Positions 43,071-53,199 are shown, counted from the stretch's first letter. The stretch: 64,000 bases of DNA from DATARH01 sp963734125 (GCA_963734125.1 CAVTGB010000081.1:48472-112471); one strand, 5' to 3'. Program-made: numbers and translations. Notes: generated by a model from the letters alone, not told the origin.

Positions 43071-43834
43071 CGCGCGGCCGCCGCAAGCAGCATGACGATT
43101 TCTCCGATCTGCTGAAAAAAGCCGAGAACATCGCCGGTGTAGCCGCCGATCTGATGTCGCGCAAGCATCGCGGCGAGCACGAGGGCGACGCCGCTCAAAG
43201 CGAGCGCGATCGCACCCGTTCCCGGTCCCAAGAGCGCGAGCGCGATCGTGCCGCCGAACCCGGCGGCGATGATCGCGACGGCAAGGCTCGGCCGGCCGGC
43301 AGTGGCACCGAGCCCGTCGGCGCGCGCCGGGGCGAGCGTTCGCATCAGCGCCGGCAGCGCCCCGCGCGAGGCGGCATGCGCGGCGACGAGCGCAAGGCCG
43401 GCGTGGATCGGCTCACCGATCGTGCCGAGCGCGGCGGCGCGCAGCCCGATGCTGAGGACGAGCGCGATCACGCCGAAGGTGCCGTGCCGGCTGTCGCGCA
43501 TGACCCTGAGCTTGTCCTCGCGGGTGCTGCCGCCGCCAAAGCCGTCGGCGGTATCGGCGAGACCATCCTCATGAAAGGCGCCGGTGACGCCAAGGCCGGC
43601 GGCGACCCCGATCAGCGCCGCCGGCGCTGCGGCGCAACCCAACAACTCGGCGGCGAGAAAGGCGAGCGCGGCGAGCGCGCCGATGCCGGCGCCGACCAGC
43701 GGAAACGCCCAGCCCGAAGCGGCGATCGCTCCGTCGGCGGGCACCGCCACGCCGACCGGCAGGCGGGTCAGAAGCGCGGTGGCGATGGCGAATTCGTCAA
43801 CGAGCCCGCGTCGCGCATCCATGAGCGCGAACAT
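43067..43834 (-). CDS. cobS: adenosylcobinamide-GDP ribazoletransferase (cobalamin synthase)
   Basis: A 255-residue membrane enzyme (CobV in Pseudomonas naming) that joins alpha-ribazole to adenosylcobinamide-GDP. It has LLTRLPVGVAVP near the N-terminus, the catalytic acidic segment GAFHEDGLADTADGFGGGS and KLRVMRDSRHGTFGVIAL, then several hydrophobic helices. I chose the ATG at 43834, preceded by AGAAGAGC; one at 43822 is possible. The gap to the divergent PPK2 gene contains an AT-rich patch (GATATATC) likely holding the promoters. Confidence 0.93.
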   Translation of the reverse strand: MFALMDARRGLVDEFAIATALLTRLPVGVAVPADGAIAASGWAFPLVGAGIGALAALAFLAAELLGCAAAPAALIGVAAGLGVTGAFHEDGLADTADGFGGGSTREDKLRVMRDSRHGTFGVIALVLSIGLRAAALGTIGEPIHAGLALVAAHAASRGALPALMRTLAPARADGLGATAGRPSLAVAIIAAGFGGTIALALLGPGTGAIALALSGVALVLAAMLARHQIGGYTGDVLGFFQQIGEIVMLLAAAAR

Positions 43835-43901
43835 AGGGGCTCTTCTTGATATATCTATCGGTCTTCGAGCGGCCCCGTCGCGCCACACGTAGGGAGAAGG
43901 C

Positions 43902-44690
43902 ATGAGCAAGACCGGCTCGGACGGCGAAGAGGCCGAGCATAGCTACCGCCGGAGCCTGCACGACCTGCAGGTCGAACTGGTCAAGTTCCAGCGTCACCTG
44001 ATCGACCGCGGCGAGCGCATCGCGGTGGTGATCGAGGGCCGCGACGCCGCGGGCAAGGACGGGGTGATCAAGCATATCGCCGAGCATCTCAGCCCCCGCG
44101 AAACCCGCATCGTCGCCCTGCCGGCCCCGACCGGCCGACAACAGACGATGTGGTATTACCAGCGCTACGTCGCCCATCTGCCGGCGGCTGCGGAGTTCGT
44201 GTTGTTCAACCGTTCCTGGTACAACCGGGCCGGGGTCGAGCGGGTGATGGGGTTTTGCAGCGAGGCGGAAACCGAGATCTTTCTCGCCGACGCGCCGATC
44301 TTCGAGCGGATGCTGGTCAATTCCGGGATCCAGTTGTTCAAATACTATCTCGACATCGACCGGGAAGAGCAGGCACGGCGCCTGAAGGAACGCCGGCACG
44401 ACCCGCTTGACCCAGTGGAAGACCAGCCCCATCGACAAGGTGGCGCTGAAGCATTGGGACGACTACACGCGGGCTCGCGACGAGATGCTGCGCCGCACCC
44501 ATTCGCCCCATGCGCCCTGGCATATCGTCCGGGCGGGCGACAAGCATCGGGCGCGCCTGAACCTGATCCGCCACCTCTTGGCGCACCTGCCAGTACCGGA
44601 AGAAGGAGCGCGGACCTCCTGGTTTTCGACCCGGCGATCGTCTTTGCCTTTGACGAATCCCGGCTCGATGACGGGTCTCTGGCCGGCTGA
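43902..44690 (+). CDS. ppk2: polyphosphate kinase 2 (PPK2), two compensating frameshifts
   Basis: About 263 residues of a PPK2-class kinase, which phosphorylates nucleotides from polyphosphate. It has Walker A IEGRDAAGKDGVIKHI, Walker B LFNRSWYNRAGVERVMGF and the lid. The frame from the ATG at 43902 runs to KERRHDPL at about 44405, where an apparent extra T shifts it. TQWKTSPIDKVALKHWDDY to LLAHLPVPEEG continues in another frame until about 44605. The original frame then resumes with LLVFDPAIVFAFDESR and stops at 44690. The 5' ribosome site is AGGGAGAAGG. If the indels are real the enzyme is dead; if they are errors it is complete. Confidence 0.82.
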   Translation: MSKTGSDGEEAEHSYRRSLHDLQVELVKFQRHLIDRGERIAVVIEGRDAAGKDGVIKHIAEHLSPRETRIVALPAPTGRQQTMWYYQRYVAHLPAAAEFVLFNRSWYNRAGVERVMGFCSEAETEIFLADAPIFERMLVNSGIQLFKYYLDIDREEQARRLKERRHDPLDPVEDQPHRQGGAEALGRLHAGSRRDAAPHPFAPCALAYRPGGRQASGAPEPDPPPLGAPASTGRRSADLLVFDPAIVFAFDESRLDDGSLAG

Positions 44691-44704
44691 TCGGGCGGGT
44701 TCGG

Positions 44705-46018
44705 CTAACCGGCGATGCCGGCTGCGATCCACCACGCCGCGCCGAGGCCGCCGAGCGCCAGGAGAGCGAGCACCGCGGCCGGCGCGGCGGCGACGCGCCC
44801 GCCGGCGAACGCCCCGGCATAGGCGGCCTTCAGCACATTGTTCGACGCCGCGGCGATCAGGATGGCGGCGGCTCCGGCGGCGGCCGACAGCGTCGCCGTG
44901 CCGCCGGCCAACGGCTCCGCGCCACCGGCCGCGATGCTGAGCACGAACGGATCGATATCGGCAAACCCGACGATCGCCGCCAACCCGAAGAGGCCGCCTT
45001 CGCCGAACTGGCTGCGCACCCAGGAAGCGGCGAGCGAGATCACCACAAAGAGCGCGGCGAAGACGAACGCGGCGCTGAGTTCCAGTGGGTTGGCGGGCGC
45101 TTCCACGGTCGCCTGGGTTGCGGGCGGCGCGGGACGCAACCAGTACCACAGCCCGGCCAGCGCCAGGCCGACGACCGCCAGCGCCAACAGCGTCGGCGCC
45201 AGGGCGCGGGCGAGCGGCAGGTCGAACACCGCGACGATGATCAACAGGCGCACATACATGACCGATGTCGCCAGCATGATGCCGGTTTGCGCCTGGCGCA
45301 GCATCGCCGGTTCGGCGCGGGCGCGCTTCGCCAGGATCACCGTCGTCGCGGTCGAGGAGTAGAGTCCGCCGAGCACCGCAACCCAGAGGCCGGCGCCCGG
45401 CGGGGCCACATAGCGCTGCAAGAGATAGCTCGCATAGGAAACCGTGGTCACCGCAAGGACCGCCAGCCACACCTGATGCGGCGTGATCTCGGTCAGGCGC
45501 GTCACCGGCTCGTTCGGCAGAAACGGCAGCACCAGCCCGGTGAGGATCAGGAACTTCCCGGCGGTGACGAATTCACCGACCTCGATGCCGCGCGCCAAGC
45601 GGTGCAGCTTGTCGCGGGCGGTCAAGAGCAGCACCGCCGCGACCGCGACGCCGATCGACATCCACGGCGGCTCGGCCAGCGCGATCGGCCCCAGGAGATA
45701 GGCCAGGACGTTGCAGATCGGCACCATCAGCCCGACATTCGGGCGGCCTTCCGGGTCGATCTCCTCGACGTGCTGCCAGTAATAGCAGGTCAGCCACGCC
45801 CCGAGCACGAGGAGGCCGACGCTGAGCGGCAAGAGATGCGGGGTGTCGAGCCGATAGAGGAGCGCTCCCGCCAGCGCCAACAGCGGGAAGCTGCGCACGC
45901 CGCCCGGCCGCGCCTGCCCGCCCTGGGCGTGGAACTCCTCGAAGGCGAGGCCGAAGAAAAATCCGAGACCGAGCAGTAGCAGGAACCCGGCAATCGGTGA
46001 GGCGGTCGTCGCCATCAC
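44705..46018 (-). CDS. MgtC/SapB-type N-terminus with DUF4010 membrane domain
   Basis: A 437-residue protein with at least ten hydrophobic helices. The first about 150 residues match MgtC/SapB family proteins (LLGLGFFFGLAFEEFHAQGG, NVLAYLLGPIAL). The rest matches DUF4010, with GLYSSTATTVILAKRARAEP, FADIDPFVLSIA and a final AAASNNVLKAAYAGAFAG. The family is widespread but of unknown transport function. It converges with PPK2 and is 17 bases downstream of the ferritin-like gene on the same strand. Confidence 0.84.
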   Translation of the reverse strand: MMATTASPIAGFLLLLGLGFFFGLAFEEFHAQGGQARPGGVRSFPLLALAGALLYRLDTPHLLPLSVGLLVLGAWLTCYYWQHVEEIDPEGRPNVGLMVPICNVLAYLLGPIALAEPPWMSIGVAVAAVLLLTARDKLHRLARGIEVGEFVTAGKFLILTGLVLPFLPNEPVTRLTEITPHQVWLAVLAVTTVSYASYLLQRYVAPPGAGLWVAVLGGLYSSTATTVILAKRARAEPAMLRQAQTGIMLATSVMYVRLLIIVAVFDLPLARALAPTLLALAVVGLALAGLWYWLRPAPPATQATVEAPANPLELSAAFVFAALFVVISLAASWVRSQFGEGGLFGLAAIVGFADIDPFVLSIAAGGAEPLAGGTATLSAAAGAAAILIAAASNNVLKAAYAGAFAGGRVAAAPAAVLALLALGGLGAAWWIAAGIAG

Positions 46019-46035
46019 ACCCGGAGCGCCCGGGC

Positions 46036-46851
46036 TCAGGCCGCGGTCTTGGCCAGCCGCGCGGCGCGATAGCTGATCGCCCGCCAGGCAAGGCGGCTGG
46101 CGAGGCGGCCGAGCCGCCCGTTCGGCGTCAGCCCGGCCGCCTTCAACAGCATCGCCACACCGCGCTCGACATGGTGCGGCCGGTAGAGCGCAAAGGCGCG
46201 CCGCGCATAGGCCCGGGTGTTGCGCCGCCGGTCATAAGAACGCTCGTTTTCATTGGCGGCGTAATAGGCATAAGCCAGTTCGTCGTCGCGCGCCTCGGCA
46301 ACCCGGCCGAGCGCGATGTGCAGACGTGCCAGGCGCCCGAGCCGCTCCACCACTAGGCAGCGGTCGAGGTTCTTGTAGAAGAGGCGGTAGTGGCGTAATT
46401 CGTCGGCGGCGATATGACGGCAGATTTCCCGCAAAACCGGCTCCTGCGCGGCCTCACGCAGCGCCGTATAATAGGCGCTGGTGCCAATCTCGACGATGCA
46501 GCGCGCCACCATCTCGCCAGCGCGCGAGCCGCGGCGCGAGCGGGCGGTGTCGAAATCGACCCGGTAACCGGCGGCAAATCGGGCAAGCGCCCGGTCGAAA
46601 TCGAATTCGGGGTCGGCGAGCCGGGCCCAGCGCGCCAGCGCCCGACCGTGCTGGGTCTCTTCCTCGCCCCAGCGCCGCGCGGTTTCCTGGAATTCCGGAT
46701 CGTCGGCGAAAATCCGCGCGAGATGATGGGCATAGGCCGCGCCGTTGTGCTCGACCAGCGCCGCCGCCTTGACGATGCGGACGATCTCGGGATCGAGCTT
46801 CGCCCTATCAAAGCGGTCCCAGGGAATATCGTCGAGCGTCCACGAGCCCAA
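46036..46851 (-). CDS. ferritin-like diiron-domain protein
   Basis: A 271-residue four-helix protein with two ExxH-type carboxylate/histidine pairs as in ferritin-like diiron proteins: ALVEHNGAAYAHHLARI with WGEEETQHGRALARW, and VEIGTSAYYTAL with ADELRHYRLFYKN. The role could be iron storage, oxidation or a monooxygenase-like reaction. The start is a TTG at 46851, six bases after GGAGGGG. An earlier TTG at 46908 lies inside a dispersed repeat and is rejected. It is followed at 17 bases by the DUF4010 gene. Confidence 0.78.
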   Translation of the reverse strand: MGSWTLDDIPWDRFDRAKLDPEIVRIVKAAALVEHNGAAYAHHLARIFADDPEFQETARRWGEEETQHGRALARWARLADPEFDFDRALARFAAGYRVDFDTARSRRGSRAGEMVARCIVEIGTSAYYTALREAAQEPVLREICRHIAADELRHYRLFYKNLDRCLVVERLGRLARLHIALGRVAEARDDELAYAYYAANENERSYDRRRNTRAYARRAFALYRPHHVERGVAMLLKAAGLTPNGRLGRLASRLAWRAISYRAARLAKTAA

Positions 46852-46883
46852 TGCCGCCCCTCCGGCGATGCCGGGCGACTTTA

Positions 46884-46915
46884 TGTCATCGCGAGCGGAT
46901 CGAAGCAATCTCAGT
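46884..46915. repeat. GTCATCGCGAGCGxATCGAAGCAATC-type repeat
   Basis: The stretch TGTCATCGCGAGCGGATCGA followed by AGCAATCTC matches a short repeat widely dispersed in alphaproteobacterial chromosomes. It lies between the ferritin-like gene and atpC. Only one arm is clear. Confidence 0.6.
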
Positions 46916-46953
46916 GGGTTTGCGTCGCTTCATGGGCAATGACCGGGCGGAGT

Positions 46954-47406
46954 TCAATGCGAAATTTCGACGAGGGCCTGGAGCTTGGCGCGGGCGACGG
47001 TTTGCTGGCGTTCGAGGCGGCGCAGTTCAATGAGGAGGCGCTCGCGCTCGGTGCCGGTGGCGCGCGCAACCTGTTCGCGCAAGCTCGGCAGGTTGCCTTC
47101 GACTTCGGTCAGTTCATGGTCGAGCGCGGAGCGGTCGAGCGAATCGGGCGCCATCGCCTCGTCGGCGAGCACGGTGCAGCGCTCCGGCGTCACCTCGGCA
47201 ATGCCGCCGACGACGAAGATGCGATCGGTCACCGCGCGGCCCTCATAGATGTCGACCGTGCCCGGGCGGATCGTCGAAATCAGCGGCGCGTGGCCGGGCA
47301 GGACGCCGAAATTTCCTTCGCTTCCCGGCACCACCACCATCTCGACCTCGATCGAGAGGATCAGGCGCTCCGGCGTCACCAGTTCGAACGGGATGCGATC
47401 GGCCAT
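46954..47406 (-). CDS. atpC: F1 ATP synthase epsilon subunit
   Basis: A 150-residue subunit of the F1 central stalk. The N-terminal beta sandwich has FELVTPERLILSIEVEMVVV, PGSEGNFGVLPGHAPLISTI and FVVGGIAEVTPERCTVLADE. The C-terminal part is the helical hairpin (LEVEGNLPSLREQVARATG region). It is the last gene of the atpHAGDC operon, separated from atpD by a 116-base gap filled by a palindromic repeat. Confidence 0.95.
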   Translation of the reverse strand: MADRIPFELVTPERLILSIEVEMVVVPGSEGNFGVLPGHAPLISTIRPGTVDIYEGRAVTDRIFVVGGIAEVTPERCTVLADEAMAPDSLDRSALDHELTEVEGNLPSLREQVARATGTERERLLIELRRLERQQTVARAKLQALVEISH

Positions 47407-47424
47407 GTTTCACCCAAAAAGTGT

Positions 47425-47505
47425 CGCGATCCCGGCGCAGGCCGGGATCCATCCCGCCGCGTTCGAATTGGCGGGACGATAGGCCCCGGCCTGCGCCGGG
47501 GACAC
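47425..47505. repeat. palindromic repeat between atpD and atpC
   Basis: Two hairpins, ATCCCGGCGCAGGCCGGGAT at 47429-47448 and CCCCGGCCTGCGCCGGGG at 47484-47501, surround a short spacer containing GCGGGACGATAGG. The layout matches the units at 10093-10172 and 32541-32601. It would fold in the mRNA between two F1 genes. Confidence 0.8.
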
Positions 47506-47522
47506 AGTCAAAAGCGCGGGCA

Positions 47523-48959
<1,437 letters not shown>

Positions 48960-49020
48960 GTTCTCGCCCTGTTGCCGCGGACGCCTCAGCGCCCGACTAA
49001 ATCCAAACTCTCAATACAAT

Positions 49021-49111
49021 CGTCTTGCCCGGGCTTGGCCCGGGTATCCACGAGAAAGCGAGCCCCGCTGCCAGTATCTCGTGGATGGCCGGACCAAGTC
49101 CGGCCACGAAC
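49021..49111. repeat. palindromic repeat between atpG and atpD
   Basis: CCCGGGCTTGGCCCGGG at about 49028-49044 with GTATCCACGAGA forms one half. The other half has TCTCGTGGATGGCCGGACCA with TCCGGCC. The TATCCACGAGA and TCTCGTGGATG arms are complementary over about ten bases, so the whole unit can fold. It is the same family as 51586-51649. Confidence 0.8.
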
Positions 49112-49139
49112 GGATGTTGGCGGCGGTGCATCCCGATCA

Positions 49140-50030
49140 TCATAGCGCCTCGGCGCCGGAGATGATCTCGATCAGTTCCTTGGTGATAACCGCTTGGCGG
49201 GTGCGGTTGTAGTTCATCGTCAGGCGGTCGATCATCTCGCCGGCGTTGCGTGTCGCATTGTCCATCGCGGTCATCCGCGCGCCCTGCTCGCTGGCGGCGT
49301 TTTCGAGGAGCGCGGTATAGATCTGCACCGCAAGGTTGTTGGGCAGGAGCTCGGCCAGGATCTCTTCTTCCGACGGTTCGAATTCGTAAACCGCGCCGGC
49401 GAGCGCGGTTGCCGCGGTGTCGGCCGCGCCCGAGGGTGGTGAGAACGGGATCAACTGCTGCACCGTGACGATCTGGGTCATCGCCGAGCGGAAGCGGTTG
49501 AAGACGATCGTGCAGACATCGAATTCGCCCGCCTGGTAGAGCGCGAGAAGCCGCTCCGAGACGTCGCGCGCCTCCTCATAGGACACCCGGCGGCGGCCGA
49601 TTTCGGTCAGGCTGTCGTGAATGAGGCGCCCATAGTCGCGGCGCAGGCTGTCGCGCCCCTTCCGCCCGATCGTCAGAACCTTGACGGTCTTGCCGGCGTT
49701 GTCGAGTTCGCGGATCTGGCGGCGCGCCTCGCGCAGGATCGAGGTGTTGAAGCCGCCGGCGAGCCCGCGGTCGGAGGTCGCGACGACGAGGAGATGGACG
49801 TCGTCCCTGCCGGTGCCGGCGAGAAGCGGCGGGGCGCCCGGCTGCCCGGCCATCCCGGCGGCGAGCGAGGACAACACCCGCTCCATCCGCTGGGCATAGG
49901 GCCGCGCGGCCTCGGCCTGCTCCTGGGCGCGGCGCAGGCGCGAGGCGGCGACCATTTTCATCGCCGCGGTGATCTTTTGGGTTGAGCGGACGCTGCGGAT
50001 GCGGACCCGCAGCTCTTTCAGCGTGGGCAT
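49140..50030 (-). CDS. atpG: F1 ATP synthase gamma subunit
   Basis: The 296-residue rotor shaft. The N-terminal helix is LKELRVRIRSVRSTQKITAA followed by MKMVAASRLRRAQEQ; the central Rossmann-like part has VVATSDRGLAGGFNTSILRE; the C-terminal helix is MTAMDNATRNAGEMIDRLTM, which contacts the beta subunits. It abuts atpA with no gap. A repeat separates it from atpD. Confidence 0.96.
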   Translation of the reverse strand: MPTLKELRVRIRSVRSTQKITAAMKMVAASRLRRAQEQAEAARPYAQRMERVLSSLAAGMAGQPGAPPLLAGTGRDDVHLLVVATSDRGLAGGFNTSILREARRQIRELDNAGKTVKVLTIGRKGRDSLRRDYGRLIHDSLTEIGRRRVSYEEARDVSERLLALYQAGEFDVCTIVFNRFRSAMTQIVTVQQLIPFSPPSGAADTAATALAGAVYEFEPSEEEILAELLPNNLAVQIYTALLENAASEQGARMTAMDNATRNAGEMIDRLTMNYNRTRQAVITKELIEIISGAEAL

Positions 50031-51560
50031 CTAGGCAAAGGTCCGGGCGAAGCCGTCGAAGAACTCGGAGAGGCCCTTTTCGGTCACCGCCGAGATCTCG
50101 CTCTCATTGCGGATCGCGTCCAGAAGCTCGGGATGTTTGGCGCGAAGATCGCCCAGCATCAGCGCTTCGAAGCGGCCGACATCGTCGACACCGACCCGGT
50201 CGAGATAGCCGCGGGTGCCGGCAAAGATCCCCACCACCTGCTCCTCGACCGGCACCGGCGAGAATTGCGCCTGCTTCAGGAGCTCGGTCAAGCGCGAGCC
50301 GCGTGCGAGCAAGCGCTGCGTCGCCGCGTCGAGGTCGGAAGCAAATTGCGAGAACGCCGCCATCTCGCGGTATTGCGCGAGCTCCAGTTTGATGCGCCCG
50401 GCGACCTGCTTCATCGCCCGGATCTGCGCCGCCGAGCCGACCCGGCTGACCGAGAGGCCGACATTGATGGCCGGGCGGATGCCGCGATAGAAGAGATCGG
50501 TCTCGAGAAAGATCTGCCCGTCGGTGATCGAGATGACATTGGTTGGGATGTAGGCGGCAACATCGCCCGCCTGGGTCTCGATGACCGGCAATGCGGTCAA
50601 GGAGCCGGCGCCGTGCTCGTCGTTCATCTTGGCGGCGCGCTCCAAAAGCCGCGAATGCAGATAGAACACATCGCCCGGATAGGCTTCGCGCCCCGGCGGG
50701 CGGCGCAGCAGTAAGGACATCTGGCGATAGGCGACGGCGTGCTTCGACAGATCGTCGTAAACCATCAGCGCGTGCATGCCATTGTCGCGGAAATATTCGC
50801 CCATCGCGCAGCCGGCATAGGGCGCGAGGAACTGCAAGGGCGCCGGCTCCGAGGCGGTCGCCGCCACGACGATCGAATAGTCGAGTGCTCCATAATCCTG
50901 CAGCGTCTTGACGATCTGCGCGACGGTCGAGCGCTTCTGGCCGATCGCGACGTAGATGCAGTAGAGCTTCTTCAATTCGTCGGTGCCGGCATTGACCTGG
51001 CGTTGGTTGAGGATCGTGTCGATCGCCAGCGCGGTCTTCCCGGTCTGGCGGTCGCCGATAATGAGTTCGCGCTGGCCGCGCCCGATCGGCACCAGGGCGT
51101 CGATCGCCTTCAATCCGGTCTGCACCGGCTCATGCACCGATTTGCGCGGCACGATCCCCGGCGCCTTGACCTCGACCCGGGTGCGGGTGACATCGACGAG
51201 CGGCCCCTTGCCGTCGATCGGCTCGCCGAGCGCGTCGACGACCCGGCCCAACAGCCCGCGCCCGACCGGCACATCGACGATGGCGCCGGTGCGCTTCACG
51301 GTGTCGCCCTCGCCGATGCCGCTGTCGTCGCCGAAGATGACGACGCCCACATTGTCGCTTTCGAGATTGAGGGCCATGCCCTTCATCCCGTTGGGGAACT
51401 CGACCATTTCGCCGGCCTGGACCTGGTCGAGCCCATAGACCCGGGCGATGCCGTCGCCGACCGAGAGCACCTGGCCGACTTCGGCGACGTCGGCTTCGCT
51501 GCCGAACCCGGCGATCTGCTGCTTCAGGATCGCGGAAATTTCCGCGGCACGAATTTCCAT
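50031..51560 (-). CDS. atpA: F1 ATP synthase alpha subunit
   Basis: The 509-residue non-catalytic nucleotide-binding subunit. It has P-loop GDRQTGKTALAIDTILNQ, YCIYVAIGQKRSTVAQIV, MVYDDLSKHAVAYRQMSLLL with RRPPGREAYPGDVFYLHSRL, and VGSAAQIRAMKQVAGRIKLE. The start MEIRAAEISAILKQQI is standard for Alphaproteobacteria. A palindromic repeat fills the gap to atpH. Confidence 0.97.
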   Translation of the reverse strand: MEIRAAEISAILKQQIAGFGSEADVAEVGQVLSVGDGIARVYGLDQVQAGEMVEFPNGMKGMALNLESDNVGVVIFGDDSGIGEGDTVKRTGAIVDVPVGRGLLGRVVDALGEPIDGKGPLVDVTRTRVEVKAPGIVPRKSVHEPVQTGLKAIDALVPIGRGQRELIIGDRQTGKTALAIDTILNQRQVNAGTDELKKLYCIYVAIGQKRSTVAQIVKTLQDYGALDYSIVVAATASEPAPLQFLAPYAGCAMGEYFRDNGMHALMVYDDLSKHAVAYRQMSLLLRRPPGREAYPGDVFYLHSRLLERAAKMNDEHGAGSLTALPVIETQAGDVAAYIPTNVISITDGQIFLETDLFYRGIRPAINVGLSVSRVGSAAQIRAMKQVAGRIKLELAQYREMAAFSQFASDLDAATQRLLARGSRLTELLKQAQFSPVPVEEQVVGIFAGTRGYLDRVGVDDVGRFEALMLGDLRAKHPELLDAIRNESEISAVTEKGLSEFFDGFARTFA

Positions 51561-51585
51561 CTCTCTTCCTTCACCTCTCCTCTTT

Positions 51586-51649
51586 CGTCATCCCCGGGCT
51601 TGACCCGGGGATCCACGTGGATGGCCGAGTCCAAGCCCGGCCATGACGG
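51586..51649. repeat. palindromic repeat between atpH and atpA
   Basis: The unit begins CGTCATCCCCGGGCTTGACC and ends GGGCTTGGACTC-complement CCAAGCCCGGCCATGACG. Both ends (CGTCAT/ATGACG) and the central ATCCACGTGGAT are perfect complements. It is one of the cleanest copies of the GTCAT-CCGGGCTTGAC family in the window. Confidence 0.88.
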
Positions 51650-51659
51650 AGAATGGGAA

Positions 51660-52217
51660 CTACCCGGTCGCCTTCATCGCCAGCCGCAGGCGCTGCAGGC
51701 GACTGTTCAACGAGGCGTCGACCATCCGCGAGCCGATCTTGACGATCATCCCGCCGAGGAGCCCCTTGTCGACGCGGATGTCGAGGGTCACGCGCGCGCC
51801 CATCGCACGGCGCAGCTGCTCGACGAGCGCGGCCTCGCGCGCCTCGCCCAGCGGCTGCGCGACGGTGATCTCGGCGGTGACCTCGCCGCGCCGCTCGGCG
51901 AGCTTCTTCAGATACGCCTCCATCATCGCCGGCACGGCGAAGAGCCGCCGGTTGCGCGCGACGACCCCGAGAAAATCGCGGGTCAGGTCGCCGAGGCCGG
52001 CGTGCTCGCCAAGCACGGCGATGGCTTTGCCCTGCTCCTCGCGCGACACCACCGGGCTCTTTATGAGGCGCGCCAGATCGCTGCTCCGCTGCAGCATCGC
52101 GCGCAATTCGCGCAAATCGCCGGCGACGGCATCGAGGGCATGGCGCTCGTCGGCCAGCTCGAAGAGCGCGGCCGCGTAACGTTCAGCCAGGCCGGACGTG
52201 CCCGTCGCTTCAGCCAA
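51660..52217 (-). CDS. atpH: F1 ATP synthase delta subunit
   Basis: A 185-residue peripheral-stalk subunit (OSCP homologue). It has GLAERYAAALFELADERHAL at the N-terminus and the C-terminal signature VTLDIRVDKGLLGGMIVKIG followed by SRMVDASLNSRLQRLRL. No ATG lies in frame before the conserved GLAERYA, so I use the TTG at 52217 (MAEATGTSGLAERY), giving a standard length. It is the first gene of the F1 operon. Confidence 0.92.
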   Translation of the reverse strand: MAEATGTSGLAERYAAALFELADERHALDAVAGDLRELRAMLQRSSDLARLIKSPVVSREEQGKAIAVLGEHAGLGDLTRDFLGVVARNRRLFAVPAMMEAYLKKLAERRGEVTAEITVAQPLGEAREAALVEQLRRAMGARVTLDIRVDKGLLGGMIVKIGSRMVDASLNSRLQRLRLAMKATG

Positions 52218-52568
52218 TGGAATTGGGTCCCCAATCAGCGCGCCGGCGGGAGGACGGTCGCGACAACTCGCAGCCTCTGGGGGATCTCGGCGCAACTACA
52301 CGCTCGGAGCCGCCGGACCCCACGAAATCCGCGTGGTTGGTAACATACTTGGCGGACCCCACGCAACCCGCCGGCAGGAACGAGCCCGGGATGAGCCCCG
52401 GGGTATCGCATATGGCTCGCCTCTCCCTCCCCCTCGATGGGGGAGGGCAGGGGTGGGGGTGCACTGGCCGCGCTGGGTGCCCGGAAATGGGGAGAGAGGC
52501 GGCATCACCCCCACCCAACTCCTCCCCCATCGAGGGGGAGGGCTTCCCTATGCGATGCCCCTGAGGGG
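52218..52568. other. 351-base region upstream of the ATP synthase operon
   Basis: No gene is supported here. The atpH-proximal half (52218-52380) probably contains the operon promoter on the reverse strand; TATGTTACC near 52338-52346 could be part of a -10, but I cannot define a matching -35 at normal spacing. The distal half is filled by an inverted repeat pair at 52424-52543. TetR transcription from the right would end here. Confidence 0.45.
52424..52543. repeat. inverted pair of CCCTCCCCCTCGATGGGGGAGGG-type repeats
   Basis: The left copy has TCCCCCTCGATGGGGGA with a GGGGTGGGGGT tail (to about 52460). The right copy is its inverse: CACCCCCACCC, then TCCCCCATCGAGGGGGA. Each copy is itself a hairpin, and the two can pair over about 35 bases around a 45-base centre. 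The same outer CACCCCCACCC signature bounds the copy inside cobN. Confidence 0.87.
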
Positions 52569-53180
52569 TTACGTCCGGGTTTGCCCGAGCGCTGCGACGG
52601 CGGCGATCGCGGCGCGCGCGAGGCCTGGCGCACGCGGGCCGAGGGCGCCCTCCAGCCGCCCATAGATGTGAAAGACCGCGGTCTGCAGGATGACCCCGAG
52701 GATCGCCGCAGCACCGGCGAGCGGGTCGAGGTCCGCGACCTCGCCGGCCCGAACGGCCGCCCCGACGATGTCGGCGACGGCATCGACCGGAGTGCGTTGT
52801 TCCGGGCGGACACGCGGCAGGAACCCGTGCTGGGTGATCAGCATGAAGCGGAAGAGGGCGGGGTCCGTGTCAAAGAGGGCGCAAAAATGCTCGACCATCG
52901 CGCCGACCCGCGGGCGGAACGTTGGAGAGCGCGCGGCGATCTCATCGAGTTCGGCGCCGGTGTGCAGATAGGCGGCGGAGAACAGGGCCCAGGCGAGCTC
53001 ATCCTTGCTCGGGTAGTGCCGGTAGAGCGCCCCTTGCGATACCCCGGCGGCGGCCGCGATCTCGCCGATCGAGACGCCGTCGACCCCGTTTGCGGCAAAC
53101 AGGTCAAGCGCCGCGCGGTCGACCTTTGGTTTAACTCCTGTCGCCCGGACCCCAATCGCCCCGGTACGGATCGAGCGCAC
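52569..53180 (-). CDS. TetR-family transcriptional regulator
   Basis: A 203-residue repressor. The N-terminal helix-turn-helix is AALDLFAANGVDGVSIGEIA followed by AAAGVSQGALYRHYPSKDEL; the rest is a helical ligand-binding domain unlike any I can name. The GTG at 53180 gives a normal length before the HTH. A perfect palindrome at 53200-53213 lies 20 bases upstream and is a likely autoregulatory operator. It diverges from the DUF2339 gene, which may share control. Confidence 0.88.
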   Translation of the reverse strand: MRSIRTGAIGVRATGVKPKVDRAALDLFAANGVDGVSIGEIAAAAGVSQGALYRHYPSKDELAWALFSAAYLHTGAELDEIAARSPTFRPRVGAMVEHFCALFDTDPALFRFMLITQHGFLPRVRPEQRTPVDAVADIVGAAVRAGEVADLDPLAGAAAILGVILQTAVFHIYGRLEGALGPRAPGLARAAIAAVAALGQTRT

Positions 53181-53199
53181 GATGAAAATTATCCTTGTG

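Noticed and set aside
50739..52343. A 534-residue open frame antisense to atpA and atpH
   Set aside because: It lies wholly opposite conserved ATP synthase genes, crosses a palindromic repeat, and shows no family features.
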